Origin: Chloroflexota bacterium
GTDB lineage: Bacteria; Chloroflexota; Anaerolineae; B4-G1
Direction of reading: 5' to 3'
Assembly: GCA_024232355.1 (NCBI GenBank)
Contig: JAAEPW010000674.1
Location: 1-64,000, forward strand
DNA length: 64,000 bases
Shown: positions 1 to 8,093 of the stretch, piece by piece
Layout: each line of letters opens with the position of its first letter
Numbering within the stretch: position 1 is the first letter of the stretch
The notes under the pieces: generated by a model
What the model was told of the DNA's origin: nothing
The model's input: only the letters and a program-made list of their open reading frames with translations
Database searches by the model: none
Made by a program: the position numbers and the translations under genes

Positions 1-73
1 GAGACTGAAGCTCACCTAGCGACGTTTCTCTTTTTTGTCTTTGGATTGACGTAATCTGCGTTCGCTTTAACAT
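1..73 (-). CDS. Start of an unidentified gene cut by the window edge
   Basis: An ATG at 73 opens a frame that stays open for 24 codons to the window edge (protein begins MLKRTQITSIQRQKRE). AGGA lies 7 bases upstream, and the start is 9 bases past the stop of the ferredoxin gene, so it is probably the next gene of the same operon. The visible part is basic and has no domain. By analogy with oxidoreductase/ferredoxin/NrfD operons it could be a membrane anchor or a maturation chaperone, but nothing visible decides this. Confidence 0.45.
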   Translation of the reverse strand, partial: MLKRTQITSIQRQKRETSLGELQS

Positions 74-82
74 TGTTATTTC

Positions 83-772
83 CTACTCGCCCTGTAGATA
101 GTAGACACTGGGTTCGGTGCCTAGTTCCTCGAATAGTTGAAAGGCGCGCTTGCTGCGAGACAGCCGTGAGACGTTGCTCTCTGGTTCTTCCAGATTGCCA
201 AAGTAGCGGGCTGAGGCAGGACAGGCTTGATTGCAGGCTGTTAGGAGCACAGTCTCTGCGTCGCTCAGTTCTCGCCCTTTTTCCTCCGCATGCGCCTGTG
301 CCGCCCGCAGGCGATGGACGCAAAAAGTGCATTTCTCCACCACACCCTTGGAACGCACCCGCACATCGGGGTTGAGCGCCTGGTCCAACGGTGGTGGGAA
401 CTGGGGGGGAGACCAGTTAAAATAACGTACGGCATAAGGGCAAGCCGTGGTGCACAAGCGACAGCCGATACAACGGTCGTGGTTCATCAGTACCAATCCG
501 TCTTCCGCCTGGTAGGTTGCTGCCACTGGACAAACCTTGACGCAGGGCGGGTTTTCGCAGTGCATACAGGGACGGGGGACGAACTGGGTTGTCAGGAAGG
601 GATAATGCCCATGCACTTCCCGCTCCAATACTTCGTTATAGAAGATTGGGCGGCCCATCTCTGCCTGCTCCGGTCCGGCACAGGGCACATTGTTCTCTGC
701 CCGGCACGCCGCCGTACAGGACTGGCAACCGGTACACTTGTCCAAATCAATGACCATTCCCCAATGGGGCAT
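83..772 (-). CDS. Four-cluster 4Fe-4S ferredoxin subunit (NrfC/PsrB/DmsB type)
   Basis: This is the electron-transfer subunit of a complex iron-sulfur molybdoenzyme. The 229-residue protein begins MPHWGMVIDLDKCTGC and has four Cys groups: CTGCQSCTAAC near the start, CMHCENPPCVKVCP, CIGCRLCTTACP, and a last CTFC paired with CNQACP. That fits four 4Fe-4S clusters, as in NrfC, PsrB and DmsB. I chose the ATG at 772 because GGAGG sits at 778-782; an in-frame upstream ATG at 826 would put the conserved N-terminus 18 residues in. There is no signal peptide, so it is either cytoplasmic or exported with its Tat-signal partner encoded just upstream. It should relay electrons between the catalytic subunit and a membrane or haem partner. 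Confidence 0.9.
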   Translation of the reverse strand: MPHWGMVIDLDKCTGCQSCTAACRAENNVPCAGPEQAEMGRPIFYNEVLEREVHGHYPFLTTQFVPRPCMHCENPPCVKVCPVAATYQAEDGLVLMNHDRCIGCRLCTTACPYAVRYFNWSPPQFPPPLDQALNPDVRVRSKGVVEKCTFCVHRLRAAQAHAEEKGRELSDAETVLLTACNQACPASARYFGNLEEPESNVSRLSRSKRAFQLFEELGTEPSVYYLQGE

Positions 773-812
773 TACGACCTCCAATGAATGAATCAATTCA
801 CAACGAGATAAT

Positions 813-858
813 GAACAATGAATCAATGAACCGAGTATTGTTCATTGATTCATTGTTC
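813..858. repeat. Perfect 19-bp inverted repeat between oxidoreductase and ferredoxin genes
   Basis: The arms 813-831 and 840-858 are exact reverse complements with an 8-base loop. The repeat begins 5 bases past the stop of the oxidoreductase gene and ends 40 bases before the ferredoxin start. The stem is AT-rich and has no strong U tract, so it looks more like an mRNA processing or stability hairpin, or a leaky attenuator, than a full terminator. Confidence 0.7.
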
Positions 859-863
859 CTTGT

Positions 864-3098
864 TTACTCTTTATATACCTTGACGCGCGTGCCACACCAA
901 GCGGTCGTATCGGCCAGGGGGGCGGTTTGGGGAACGACGAGTTCGCTCACATTTCCCCCGCCCACCTGACTGGCCCAACGACCGCCAGCCGTGTGTCCCC
1001 CGCCCAGGGGGATGTTGACCGCATCAGGCATTGCTCCCTCGTAAATGCGGGCCTTGAGACGGATACGCCCCTGGGGCGACTCGACCCATACTTGATCCTC
1101 ATCGGCAATGTCCAGCCGGTGGGCTGTCTCTGGATGGATCTCTACCCAATTGTGCCACATCTCTTTAAGATGCAGGCCGTACATCTCCCACAGAATTGGT
1201 GCATTGGGAGCCCGGCAACCGGCATCGGCAATCACCTGATAGGGAATCAGATGAAGGGGATATTCGACCTCGTCGCCCGCGTAATGCGGCAATTCCAGAA
1301 CTCCCGCGCCCACGCCGTGCCCCTCCAACATCTTTATCAGCTGCCCCAACTGGAACTGGAATCGGCCCGAGGGTGTTGTCAACACTTGTTCCCATTGACC
1401 AAAGACGTACGGATCGCCAATCCATACGCCCCGCTCCACGAGTTCGCTCCAGAATGCGTCGAACGATTCAGCCTGGATAGAGCCGCCAGCATCAAATAGC
1501 CCCTGCGCTCGCGAGTAGAGTAGCTCCTCAAAATCTGTCCAAGGGAGATGATCGGCCACGGGGCCGCCGATAGCACGAGCCAACTCTAAAAGCACGTCAC
1601 CGGTATGACGGGTATCGTAGAGTGGCTCGACTGCAGGTCGACCTACTCCCACGGTTGGCAGACCCAACCCGCCAGGCGGCGTCCCATCTACCCATCGCTC
1701 CAAGAAGGTGTGGTTGGGCAACACCAGGTCGGCGTAGCGTGTGCTCTCGTCCATAAAGGAAGAGAAACTGACGATAAACGGAATGCGCTGAAAGGCTTGT
1801 TGCCAAAGGTGCGGATCGACTCCCTCAAAGAGTGGGTTGACCTCGTGAAAGAAAAGAGCCTCGGGAGCGTACGGATCTCCATCCAGGATGTGTTTTGGCA
1901 GCGTGTGGACAGCCCCACCGATCCGGGGCCGGTCGGGCGTATCGGGTATTGTGGAACTCCACGGGGTAAAGGGAGGCTGGCGAGGCCGCAAAACACCTCC
2001 CGGCACATCCAGATTTCCTGCCAACGCATTGAGCGTGTGGATGGCCACGTGGTTAAACAGGGCGTTGGTTCCCTCCGGCAGTCCTCGCCCTGCCACGGCC
2101 ACGGATGGCTGGCTCCCGGCGAACTCGCGCGCCAGCCGCCGGATCGTATCGGTAGGTACGCCGGTCAGACCGGCCACTGCACGCGGCGAGTACTGTTCCA
2201 GCACCAATGCGGTCAGGTCATCCAAGCCCTCTGTGTGATCGGTGACAAACGCGTGATCGTAAAGCTGCTCACGGATGATGACGTGGGCCATCCCCAGGGC
2301 CAGCGCCCCGTGGCGGCCGGGAAGAAGCGGTATCCATTCGTCGGCTTTGGCGGCAGAGACGGAAAAGCGCGAGCCGATCTGGACGATGCGCGCCCGCCGG
2401 TCAGGCCGACCGCGCCGCATGTAGGAATATCCCCGCAACATGTGCACCTGAGGCTGCCAATCCTCCAGGAAAGAGCCTCCAAAGAACAGTGCATAGGCGG
2501 TCTTTTCCCAGTCGTGGGCAGCCAGATCGAACCAGCCTTGCGTGAGAAGATGAGCCATCCGCTCGGCGTTCAGTCCATCGGCGGAGATGGCATTGGGCGT
2601 GCCATAAGCCCGACAGAATAGATCGATCAACTCGCGCGTGTGGCCGGGGGGTGCATTATGCAAAAAGACAAGTGTGTGGGCTTGGCCGCGTCCGTACATC
2701 CCGCTTAGGCGTTCGGTGACCTGGGCAATAGCGTCTTCCCAGGAGATAGGTTGCCATTGGCTCTCCCCACGCTTGCCGGTCTGTTGTTGGGGTTGCTGTA
2801 TCCGATCAGGATCGTATAACACCTGGCGGGCTGCCTGGGCACGAGGACAGACCTTGCCCTGATTGAGCGGATGGCGTGGGTTGCCCTCGATTTTGACCGC
2901 CCGGCCATCGACGACCCGGACCATCACGCCACAGCCAGACGGGCAGATGCGGCAGACGGTTGGTACCATGTCGCCTTGAGCGAGGGCATGGTGCATTTGA
3001 GCATCGGGAGGCGGTTGTCCGCCGCAGCTTGAGAGACCGACTGCGGCAGCGCTTATCCCCGCTAATTTGATAAAGTCACGACGGCTGATTTTGGTCAT
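864..3098 (-). CDS. Tat-exported molybdopterin-family oxidoreductase, catalytic subunit
   Basis: A 744-residue member of the DMSO reductase family (PsrA/PhsA-like). The N-terminus has a twin-arginine signal (SRRDFIKLAGISAAA) followed by a lipobox-like GLSSC at residues 21-25, so it should be exported folded and may be lipid-anchored. A 4Fe-4S site follows (C49, C52, C56, C84). The remainder has the molybdopterin-binding and C-terminal molydopterin-dinucleotide-binding pattern. Around residues 172-181, where PsrA/PhsA carry the Cys that binds Mo, the sequence reads SADGLNAERM with no Cys, so the metal ligand is changed or the site is inactive. I chose the ATG at 3098 because GAGG precedes it and the Tat motif follows at once. 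Its ferredoxin subunit is encoded downstream and a regulator upstream. The substrate cannot be assigned. Confidence 0.88.
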   Translation of the reverse strand: MTKISRRDFIKLAGISAAAVGLSSCGGQPPPDAQMHHALAQGDMVPTVCRICPSGCGVMVRVVDGRAVKIEGNPRHPLNQGKVCPRAQAARQVLYDPDRIQQPQQQTGKRGESQWQPISWEDAIAQVTERLSGMYGRGQAHTLVFLHNAPPGHTRELIDLFCRAYGTPNAISADGLNAERMAHLLTQGWFDLAAHDWEKTAYALFFGGSFLEDWQPQVHMLRGYSYMRRGRPDRRARIVQIGSRFSVSAAKADEWIPLLPGRHGALALGMAHVIIREQLYDHAFVTDHTEGLDDLTALVLEQYSPRAVAGLTGVPTDTIRRLAREFAGSQPSVAVAGRGLPEGTNALFNHVAIHTLNALAGNLDVPGGVLRPRQPPFTPWSSTIPDTPDRPRIGGAVHTLPKHILDGDPYAPEALFFHEVNPLFEGVDPHLWQQAFQRIPFIVSFSSFMDESTRYADLVLPNHTFLERWVDGTPPGGLGLPTVGVGRPAVEPLYDTRHTGDVLLELARAIGGPVADHLPWTDFEELLYSRAQGLFDAGGSIQAESFDAFWSELVERGVWIGDPYVFGQWEQVLTTPSGRFQFQLGQLIKMLEGHGVGAGVLELPHYAGDEVEYPLHLIPYQVIADAGCRAPNAPILWEMYGLHLKEMWHNWVEIHPETAHRLDIADEDQVWVESPQGRIRLKARIYEGAMPDAVNIPLGGGHTAGGRWASQVGGGNVSELVVPQTAPLADTTAWCGTRVKVYKE

Positions 3099-3115
3099 AT
3101 AGGTGGCCTCTGTTC

Positions 3116-4009
3116 TCACTCATTTAACTGGATCAAGCCCTTGCGCAACGCATATTTCACCAGATCAGTGCGGCTGCGCAAATTCAATCGTTTCATAATG
3201 TTCTCTCGGTGTCGCTCCACCGTTCGGGCACTGATGCCCAACTGGGAGCCAATGTCCCAGCTAGAGAATCCTTCTGCAATGAGGGTGAGCACCTCCCGCT
3301 GGCGAACGGTCAATCCGTCATATTTTTCTCGTTCTGCGGAACGCTTTCTTTTCGACTGAATCGGCCCTTCACGCCGTGCATATTTCGCCAAACCTTTGTA
3401 GCTGTGCAAGTTTAACCGCCTCATAATATTCTCACGATGTCGCTTGATCGTCCTGACGCCCACGTTCAATTGGGAAGCGATCTTTTGATTGGACAGTCCT
3501 TCTGCAATAAGAACAAGCACCTCTTGCTGGCGAGTGGTTAATTTATCGTAATTTGTGTTTTTCGCGTTGGTACGTGTCCGGCGCAGATAACTTTGGATCA
3601 GTAAACCATCCACTATGGGATGCAAACAAACGTCTCCTGTTGCCGCAGTGCGTATCGCTGCCACCAGGTCGTCGGGCGATGCCCGCTTGGGGACGTAGCC
3701 ACAGGTTCCGGCGTTCAGCATCTCGAAAAAATGCGCCTCGTCTTCGTGAGTCGTCAAAGCCAGGACGTTCACCTCTGGAGCCAGTGCCTTGATTCGTCGT
3801 GTGGTCTCGGCTCCATCCATATCGGGTAAGGTGACCTCTGTCAGCACCACGTCAGGCTGGAGTCGAGTGGCCAAAGTTACTGCCTCCTCTCCTCCCGCTG
3901 TCTCGGCCAACACTTCCAACTTTGGGTGTTTGTCCAGCAGCGAGCAAAGCCCCGCGCGGACGATATCCTGAGCATCTACCACTAACAATTGAATTGGTGC
4001 TACGGTCAT
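3116..4009 (-). CDS. Receiver-domain regulator with two tandem LuxR-type HTH domains
   Basis: A 297-residue NarL/FixJ-like regulator. Residues 1-125 are a receiver fold, but the phosphoacceptor position is Glu58 (VVLTEVTLPDMDG) rather than Asp, and the acidic pair at the start is D12-A13 rather than Asp-Asp; Lys108 is kept. Two LuxR HTH domains follow, at about 155-215 and 232-292. Each has LTxRQxEVLxLIAEG and a RHRENIMxRLNL recognition helix, which indicates an internal duplication. The ATG at 4009 was chosen because GGAGGT, formed by the last codons of the upstream cytochrome gene, is correctly spaced; an ATG at 4021 uses that same GGAGGT as codons. The Glu suggests a phosphate-independent, always-on protein (inference). 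It lies between cytochrome and oxidoreductase genes, which are its likely targets. Confidence 0.88.
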   Translation of the reverse strand: MTVAPIQLLVVDAQDIVRAGLCSLLDKHPKLEVLAETAGGEEAVTLATRLQPDVVLTEVTLPDMDGAETTRRIKALAPEVNVLALTTHEDEAHFFEMLNAGTCGYVPKRASPDDLVAAIRTAATGDVCLHPIVDGLLIQSYLRRTRTNAKNTNYDKLTTRQQEVLVLIAEGLSNQKIASQLNVGVRTIKRHRENIMRRLNLHSYKGLAKYARREGPIQSKRKRSAEREKYDGLTVRQREVLTLIAEGFSSWDIGSQLGISARTVERHRENIMKRLNLRSRTDLVKYALRKGLIQLNE

Positions 4010-4010
4010 A

Positions 4011-6023
4011 TTAACCTCCATCGTGTGACCTGGTGGTGTGACAACTTGTACAAGAGCGATTCGTAAGGCCAGGCGTGGGAGGGTGGATAGACGAACGCGC
4101 CAGCTCGGTCAAATTATTTGCCATAGCAAGGGGGGGCGGAGATGGCAAACCATATCGATGGCACAAGTCACATTCGTTTGTTTCCCAGCGATAGGGAGTG
4201 CCCCACTGAACATAGTTTTGCTCTAGGTGACAGCCCACGTTGGTGCAGGCTTTTTCAATGGGATCATAGGCAGCTCCATCCAGTTCGTGAACCGTGAGGC
4301 CAGACCATCCATCATACACAGCATCATTGATTGTATCAAAGGCAACGTCATATTCTCCGTTCGCATGCACGACGCGGCTGGCAAGCGGGACTGGATCATA
4401 GAAACTTGCATCGCCAACGCGCGTCCACGTGTTGGCCTCTGTGACTTCACCATAGTGACAGGTACGGCACGACAACGGATCAAAGCCCATGTTCCAGGCG
4501 TGTAAATTGCCAAAGCCATCGGCGCCAATCCATTGGTGACTGTTTCCCACACCGGCTTCGACCGAGGGATAGCTCGTCGTCAGAGGGAACTCGTGGCAGG
4601 CGGTGCAGGTCGTGATTTGTCCGCCGTTCCAGGCCGGCGTTCCCAAAAAGACACGCGTTTCGGTGATCGTGTACGGATCATAGGTCAAGTTCATGTGTTC
4701 ATCAAAAATGTAATTGCCACCACCGTCGTCTAGCGGTAATCCAACCGGTCCAGAGGCAACCTGGAGAGCGCTGTGGCAATACACGCCGCTACAACTGCCC
4801 CCGGCAAAAGACGCGGTTGCCGCGTTCATAGCCTTGATCGAACCCGGCAGAGCACTGCCCGAGGCCAAGTCCACTTCCACGATGCCATTTTGATGCTGGC
4901 TGAAATCAGTGGGATGGCATTCGCCGCAGCCATACGCGTAATCAGTATCGGTGGCCAAACTCCCGATCAAGTCGTAACCCACCGCGCCCGCTCCCGTGTG
5001 CGCGATGTGAGCGCCAGTCGGTGGAGGCGCCCCGTGACAGGAATCGCACGCGCCCCCACTGATTGTTCCATCATCTGCCAGGTGGCAGTCGGCGCACACG
5101 CCCCGGTTGTCCAGGCGCAAGAGCGAGCTGCGGGCATCTCCGTTTGGCGCATTGGCGGTGTCGGGCCACAATACGCTGCCGGAATATAGTCCCATCGTCG
5201 CGGTGGAGCCGTGCGCCACATGACAGCGCACACAACTCACATTCGTGGTGCTGTGCCGGTAGGTAAAAATTGCGTCTCCCGAGTCTGTGTGGCCGCTACC
5301 GCTCCCTGCCAGGTAGCGGGTATGGCACTGGCTGCACCAGGATGCCAGCGACGAGCCAATCGTGCCATAGTTCTCGCTCATATAATCGTTGGCCGAGTCC
5401 ACTACCGTATAGGTTTTGGTCACTTGATCCGAGACGACGATGGGGGCACCGGCTCCCGAGTCCGTCGGGATCGGCCGCAGGATGCGATAGGTGTCGCTGC
5501 CGTGCGGATCGTGGCACGAGACACACGACAGGCTAAAGTCGGCTCGCCCTGCGTATAGAGTACTGGTGAGAGCGCCACTGCCCCAGGCCGTACCCTGGCT
5601 GCCGTCGTCTAGGTGATTCGACGTGGTCGATATGATGGTGGCTGCGGTCAACGTAATCGCGTCCGTGTCCATCAAGGCGGACTGAAACCCCCCGCCCTTT
5701 AATCCCTGGTTGGCGATGCCCTCAGGGGGCGTCTCGGCATCAATGTCACGATCCAGGTAGACACCGCTCATCACGTTGGTATCTGCCCCTGTTCCGGTGT
5801 TTCCGTGGCACGTGTAGCACAGATCGGGCGTCGTGTCTAGCAACAATCTGGCCGCCGGGGCTGTGTGCGCCCGGTGGCATCCTGCGCAAGCGTCGGTGGT
5901 GGCGGTGTAACCGCCATGAGGGCCGTTATCGGCCAGGACTGTGCCTACTATAATGAACGTCAGGGAAATGGCGACCACCAAGGTGATTGGCAAGGATGTG
6001 TGCAATAATCGTCGGTTTTTCAT
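4011..6023 (-). CDS. Secreted 14-haem c-type cytochrome
   Basis: A 670-residue exported cytochrome. An N-terminal signal segment (about residues 5-31, ending VLADNG) precedes 14 haem-binding sites: 12 CXXCH and two CX4CH (CSGVYCH, CTNVGCH), the longer spacing being known from Geobacter-type multihaem proteins. The last site, CTSCH, lies close to the C-terminus. The N-terminal module (NGPHGGYTATTDACAGCHRA) is nearly the same in the 7-haem and 6-haem cytochromes encoded upstream. I chose the ATG at 6023, with GGAGGA upstream, over an in-frame start at 6068. The likely role is electron conduction outside the membrane; there is no visible catalytic domain. A 24-bp palindrome lies about 190 bp upstream. 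Confidence 0.93.
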   Translation of the reverse strand: MKNRRLLHTSLPITLVVAISLTFIIVGTVLADNGPHGGYTATTDACAGCHRAHTAPAARLLLDTTPDLCYTCHGNTGTGADTNVMSGVYLDRDIDAETPPEGIANQGLKGGGFQSALMDTDAITLTAATIISTTSNHLDDGSQGTAWGSGALTSTLYAGRADFSLSCVSCHDPHGSDTYRILRPIPTDSGAGAPIVVSDQVTKTYTVVDSANDYMSENYGTIGSSLASWCSQCHTRYLAGSGSGHTDSGDAIFTYRHSTTNVSCVRCHVAHGSTATMGLYSGSVLWPDTANAPNGDARSSLLRLDNRGVCADCHLADDGTISGGACDSCHGAPPPTGAHIAHTGAGAVGYDLIGSLATDTDYAYGCGECHPTDFSQHQNGIVEVDLASGSALPGSIKAMNAATASFAGGSCSGVYCHSALQVASGPVGLPLDDGGGNYIFDEHMNLTYDPYTITETRVFLGTPAWNGGQITTCTACHEFPLTTSYPSVEAGVGNSHQWIGADGFGNLHAWNMGFDPLSCRTCHYGEVTEANTWTRVGDASFYDPVPLASRVVHANGEYDVAFDTINDAVYDGWSGLTVHELDGAAYDPIEKACTNVGCHLEQNYVQWGTPYRWETNECDLCHRYGLPSPPPLAMANNLTELARSSIHPPTPGLTNRSCTSCHTTRSHDGG

Positions 6024-6213
6024 AATACATTTCCTCCCATTTTCCGCTACATCACTGGACCTATACATTTTTGTCCGTGATGGCTAGAAAGTCAGTGGGA
6101 TCACTTTCAGATTTTATCTACCCTGGCGGGTCTAACTCGAGCCTCATCAGAATAATCATGAGAACAAACAAAAAAATGGCAATTGGAAATAAAAATAATC
6201 CTGTTTCAAGACA

Positions 6214-6237
6214 AACGCCGTCAACGTTGACGGCGTT
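6214..6237. promoter_or_regulatory. Perfect 24-bp palindrome, candidate operator
   Basis: The 24 bases from 6214 to 6237 (core CCGTCAACGTTGACGG) read the same on both strands with no loop. It sits in the 378-bp non-coding stretch between the SRPBCC gene (ends 6402) and the 14-haem cytochrome (starts 6023). A loopless palindrome fits a dimeric regulator site better than an RNA hairpin. Apart from this and the palindrome at 6365-6383, I see no gene in 6024-6401. Confidence 0.55.
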
Positions 6238-6364
6238 GTCAGTTGGCACCCAACCATCCAACAGCTTGTGAGTGCCATTAAAGCGAACCTCTTACCTATA
6301 GCCACTCGCTTTACCCTGCTCGTGCAGGTCAAATTCGTAACCCAATCACTGATTCAGGGCGGCT

Positions 6365-6383
6365 AGAGCACAGACTGTGCTCT
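6365..6383. terminator. Short stem-loop after the SRPBCC gene, possible terminator
   Basis: The 9-base arms 6365-6373 and 6375-6383 (AGAGCACAG / CTGTGCTCT) are exact reverse complements around one base. They lie about 20 bases past the stop of the SRPBCC gene. The T-run (TTTT) is on the plus-strand side, so it is not an ideal minus-strand terminator. Confidence 0.4.
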
Positions 6384-6401
6384 TTTGCGCAACAAGTCAA
6401 C

Positions 6402-6818
6402 CTAAAGTGAAAGAATCCGATCTCGGAATGCCTTGATCGTGACGTTGGTGTTGGCCTCGAGGGCCTTTGCCGCGATCTTGCCGATGCCGGGTATGCGAAG
6501 ATCAAGCTCAAAGTCTGTGGTATTTTTGACTATGGTCTTGTCGCCTACGGATGAGAATTCCCATTTAACATCCATCTGTTTGAATGGTCCTTCAACTAGG
6601 TTAATCACGATGGACTCGTTTAGCTCCATAACCGCCTGGGACTTCCAGGAAACATCGGTCGGGCCAAGGCCTACAGTCATCTCAACGATATCACCATCCA
6701 GCGTGACTTGTTTGACTCCAGGCAAAAACTCGGAGTATTTATCGACGTCGGCAACGACTTGATAGACCTTTTCTATCGGAGCCGCAATCTCTCCCTCTTT
6801 CTCAATGTGTTGAGCCAT
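6402..6818 (-). CDS. SRPBCC (START-like, RatA/COQ10-type) lipid-binding-fold protein
   Basis: A 138-residue protein covering one SRPBCC/polyketide-cyclase domain: IEKEGEIAAPIEKVYQVVAD at the start, then a central FLPGVKQV segment and a C-terminal helix. The family binds hydrophobic ligands such as quinones (COQ10, RatA-like) or polyketides. There is no signal peptide, so it is cytoplasmic. GAGGAGG just before the ATG at 6818 supports the start. It lies among multihaem cytochrome genes, where a quinone-handling or membrane-associated role would be plausible, but the ligand cannot be read from the sequence. Confidence 0.85.
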   Translation of the reverse strand: MAQHIEKEGEIAAPIEKVYQVVADVDKYSEFLPGVKQVTLDGDIVEMTVGLGPTDVSWKSQAVMELNESIVINLVEGPFKQMDVKWEFSSVGDKTIVKNTTDFELDLRIPGIGKIAAKALEANTNVTIKAFRDRILSL

Positions 6819-6924
6819 ATGTTTTCCTCCTCATTATTCAATTAGATAAACCGCCGTTGCTGGTGGGAGGCACATTGCCAATGTACCCCCCACCTAGTGC
6901 AACGAAGGTTGCTACAGCGTGAGT

Positions 6925-8001
6925 CTATTTACCATGGCAAAGCTGACACGTACCGCGATTGTCCACGCGAAGCAGGGAACTACGTTCGTCCCCACCAGAC
7001 ACGGTGCCATCAGGCCACTCTACTGTACCCGCCATCCCATCCGCACTTGCAGAGGTACCATGCGCTACGTGGCACGTCATACATTCCACGTAATGGTTCC
7101 ACATAGGACCAGTGGTCGTGATGAGAAAGGGCGGGGCTGGGAGAGACCAGTCGTGACATTGCAAACAAGCCGCCCCTCCTGCGGGAGCTCCCTCAGACAT
7201 ATGGCGATAGCCAAAGATGGGGTCTCCCGAGTCGGTGTTCCCGCTACCAGTATCTGCTAGATAGCGGGTGTGGCATTGTGTACACCAAGCGGACATCTCA
7301 CTCTCTTGGAGATCCATAGGCGTCCAGGTACCACCGGCGCCAACGTAGCCTTCTCCAAAGTATTGATTGTCGGATTTGCTTGCGGTGTCGGACAGCGTGT
7401 AAACCTTGTTTGCCTCGTCGGTGACGTCGATGCCGACAGGCGCTCCAGAGTCCAGCGGCATGCTCCGCAGTATGCGATAGGTGGGACCACCGGCTGTGCC
7501 AGCCCCACCGTGCGGGTCGTGGCACGAGGCACACGACAAGCTAAAGGCGGCTGGTCCAGCGCCAGAGCCGATGGCGCCATTACCCCAGGCCGTGCCAGTG
7601 CTGCCATCTGCCAGGTGGTTCGATGAGGTAGCTGTGCTGGCAGCGGCGCCGTTCCAGTCCGTGTCCATCAAGGCGTTGGTAAAACCGCCGGCCTTTAGAC
7701 CACGATTGACTATGCCCTCAGCGGGAGCTTCAGCTTCTACATCCCGATCAAGGTAGACCCCGTCCTCAACGTTGGTATCCGCGCCTGTTCCTGCGGTCCC
7801 GTGGCACGACATGCACAGAGTGTACGTGTCGGCCTCGACGAGCAAGTTGGGTCCAACAGCGGTGTGCGCTCGGTGGCAACCGGCGCACGCGTCCGTAAGG
7901 GCCGTATAGTTACCGTGTGGGCCATTGTCGGCCAATGCCAAACCGGCCGGCAGGCACAAAAGTGCCAGCAAACCGATGACAAAAGAAAGCCGAATTTTCA
8001 T
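6925..8001 (-). CDS. Secreted 7-haem c-type cytochrome
   Basis: A 358-residue protein with a signal peptide (residues 1-24, ending LALADNG) and seven CXXCH sites: CAGCH, CMSCH, CASCH, CTQCH, CLQCH, CMTCH and a C-terminal CQLCHGK. Its first 90 residues closely match the 14-haem and 6-haem cytochromes in this cluster, and its CASCHDPHG and CTQCHTRYLA segments match the 14-haem protein, so the three are paralogues. GGAGG precedes the ATG at 8001. It should carry electrons outside the cytoplasm; no enzyme domain is visible. Confidence 0.93.
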   Translation of the reverse strand: MKIRLSFVIGLLALLCLPAGLALADNGPHGNYTALTDACAGCHRAHTAVGPNLLVEADTYTLCMSCHGTAGTGADTNVEDGVYLDRDVEAEAPAEGIVNRGLKAGGFTNALMDTDWNGAAASTATSSNHLADGSTGTAWGNGAIGSGAGPAAFSLSCASCHDPHGGAGTAGGPTYRILRSMPLDSGAPVGIDVTDEANKVYTLSDTASKSDNQYFGEGYVGAGGTWTPMDLQESEMSAWCTQCHTRYLADTGSGNTDSGDPIFGYRHMSEGAPAGGAACLQCHDWSLPAPPFLITTTGPMWNHYVECMTCHVAHGTSASADGMAGTVEWPDGTVSGGDERSSLLRVDNRGTCQLCHGK

Positions 8002-8025
8002 ACTAGCCTCCAGTCCCTGCTTCGC

Positions 8026-8055
8026 CCCTCCCCCGTTTCTAAAAGTGGGGGAGGG
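8026..8055. repeat. GC-rich stem-loop between two cytochrome genes
   Basis: The 9-base arms 8026-8034 (CCCTCCCCC) and 8047-8055 pair exactly around a 12-base loop. It lies in the 92-bp gap after the 6-haem gene and before the 7-haem gene on the minus strand. No U tract follows, so an mRNA stability or processing hairpin is more likely than a terminator. Confidence 0.5.
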
Positions 8056-8093
8056 AGCATAGCAGAGATTACTAAGCGAATAAAGTACTGCTC

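Noticed and set aside
1605..2621. Long plus-strand open frame opposite the oxidoreductase gene
   Set aside because: It lies fully antisense to a protein with clear family motifs, has no ribosome site and its translation shows no domain; it is a base-composition shadow.
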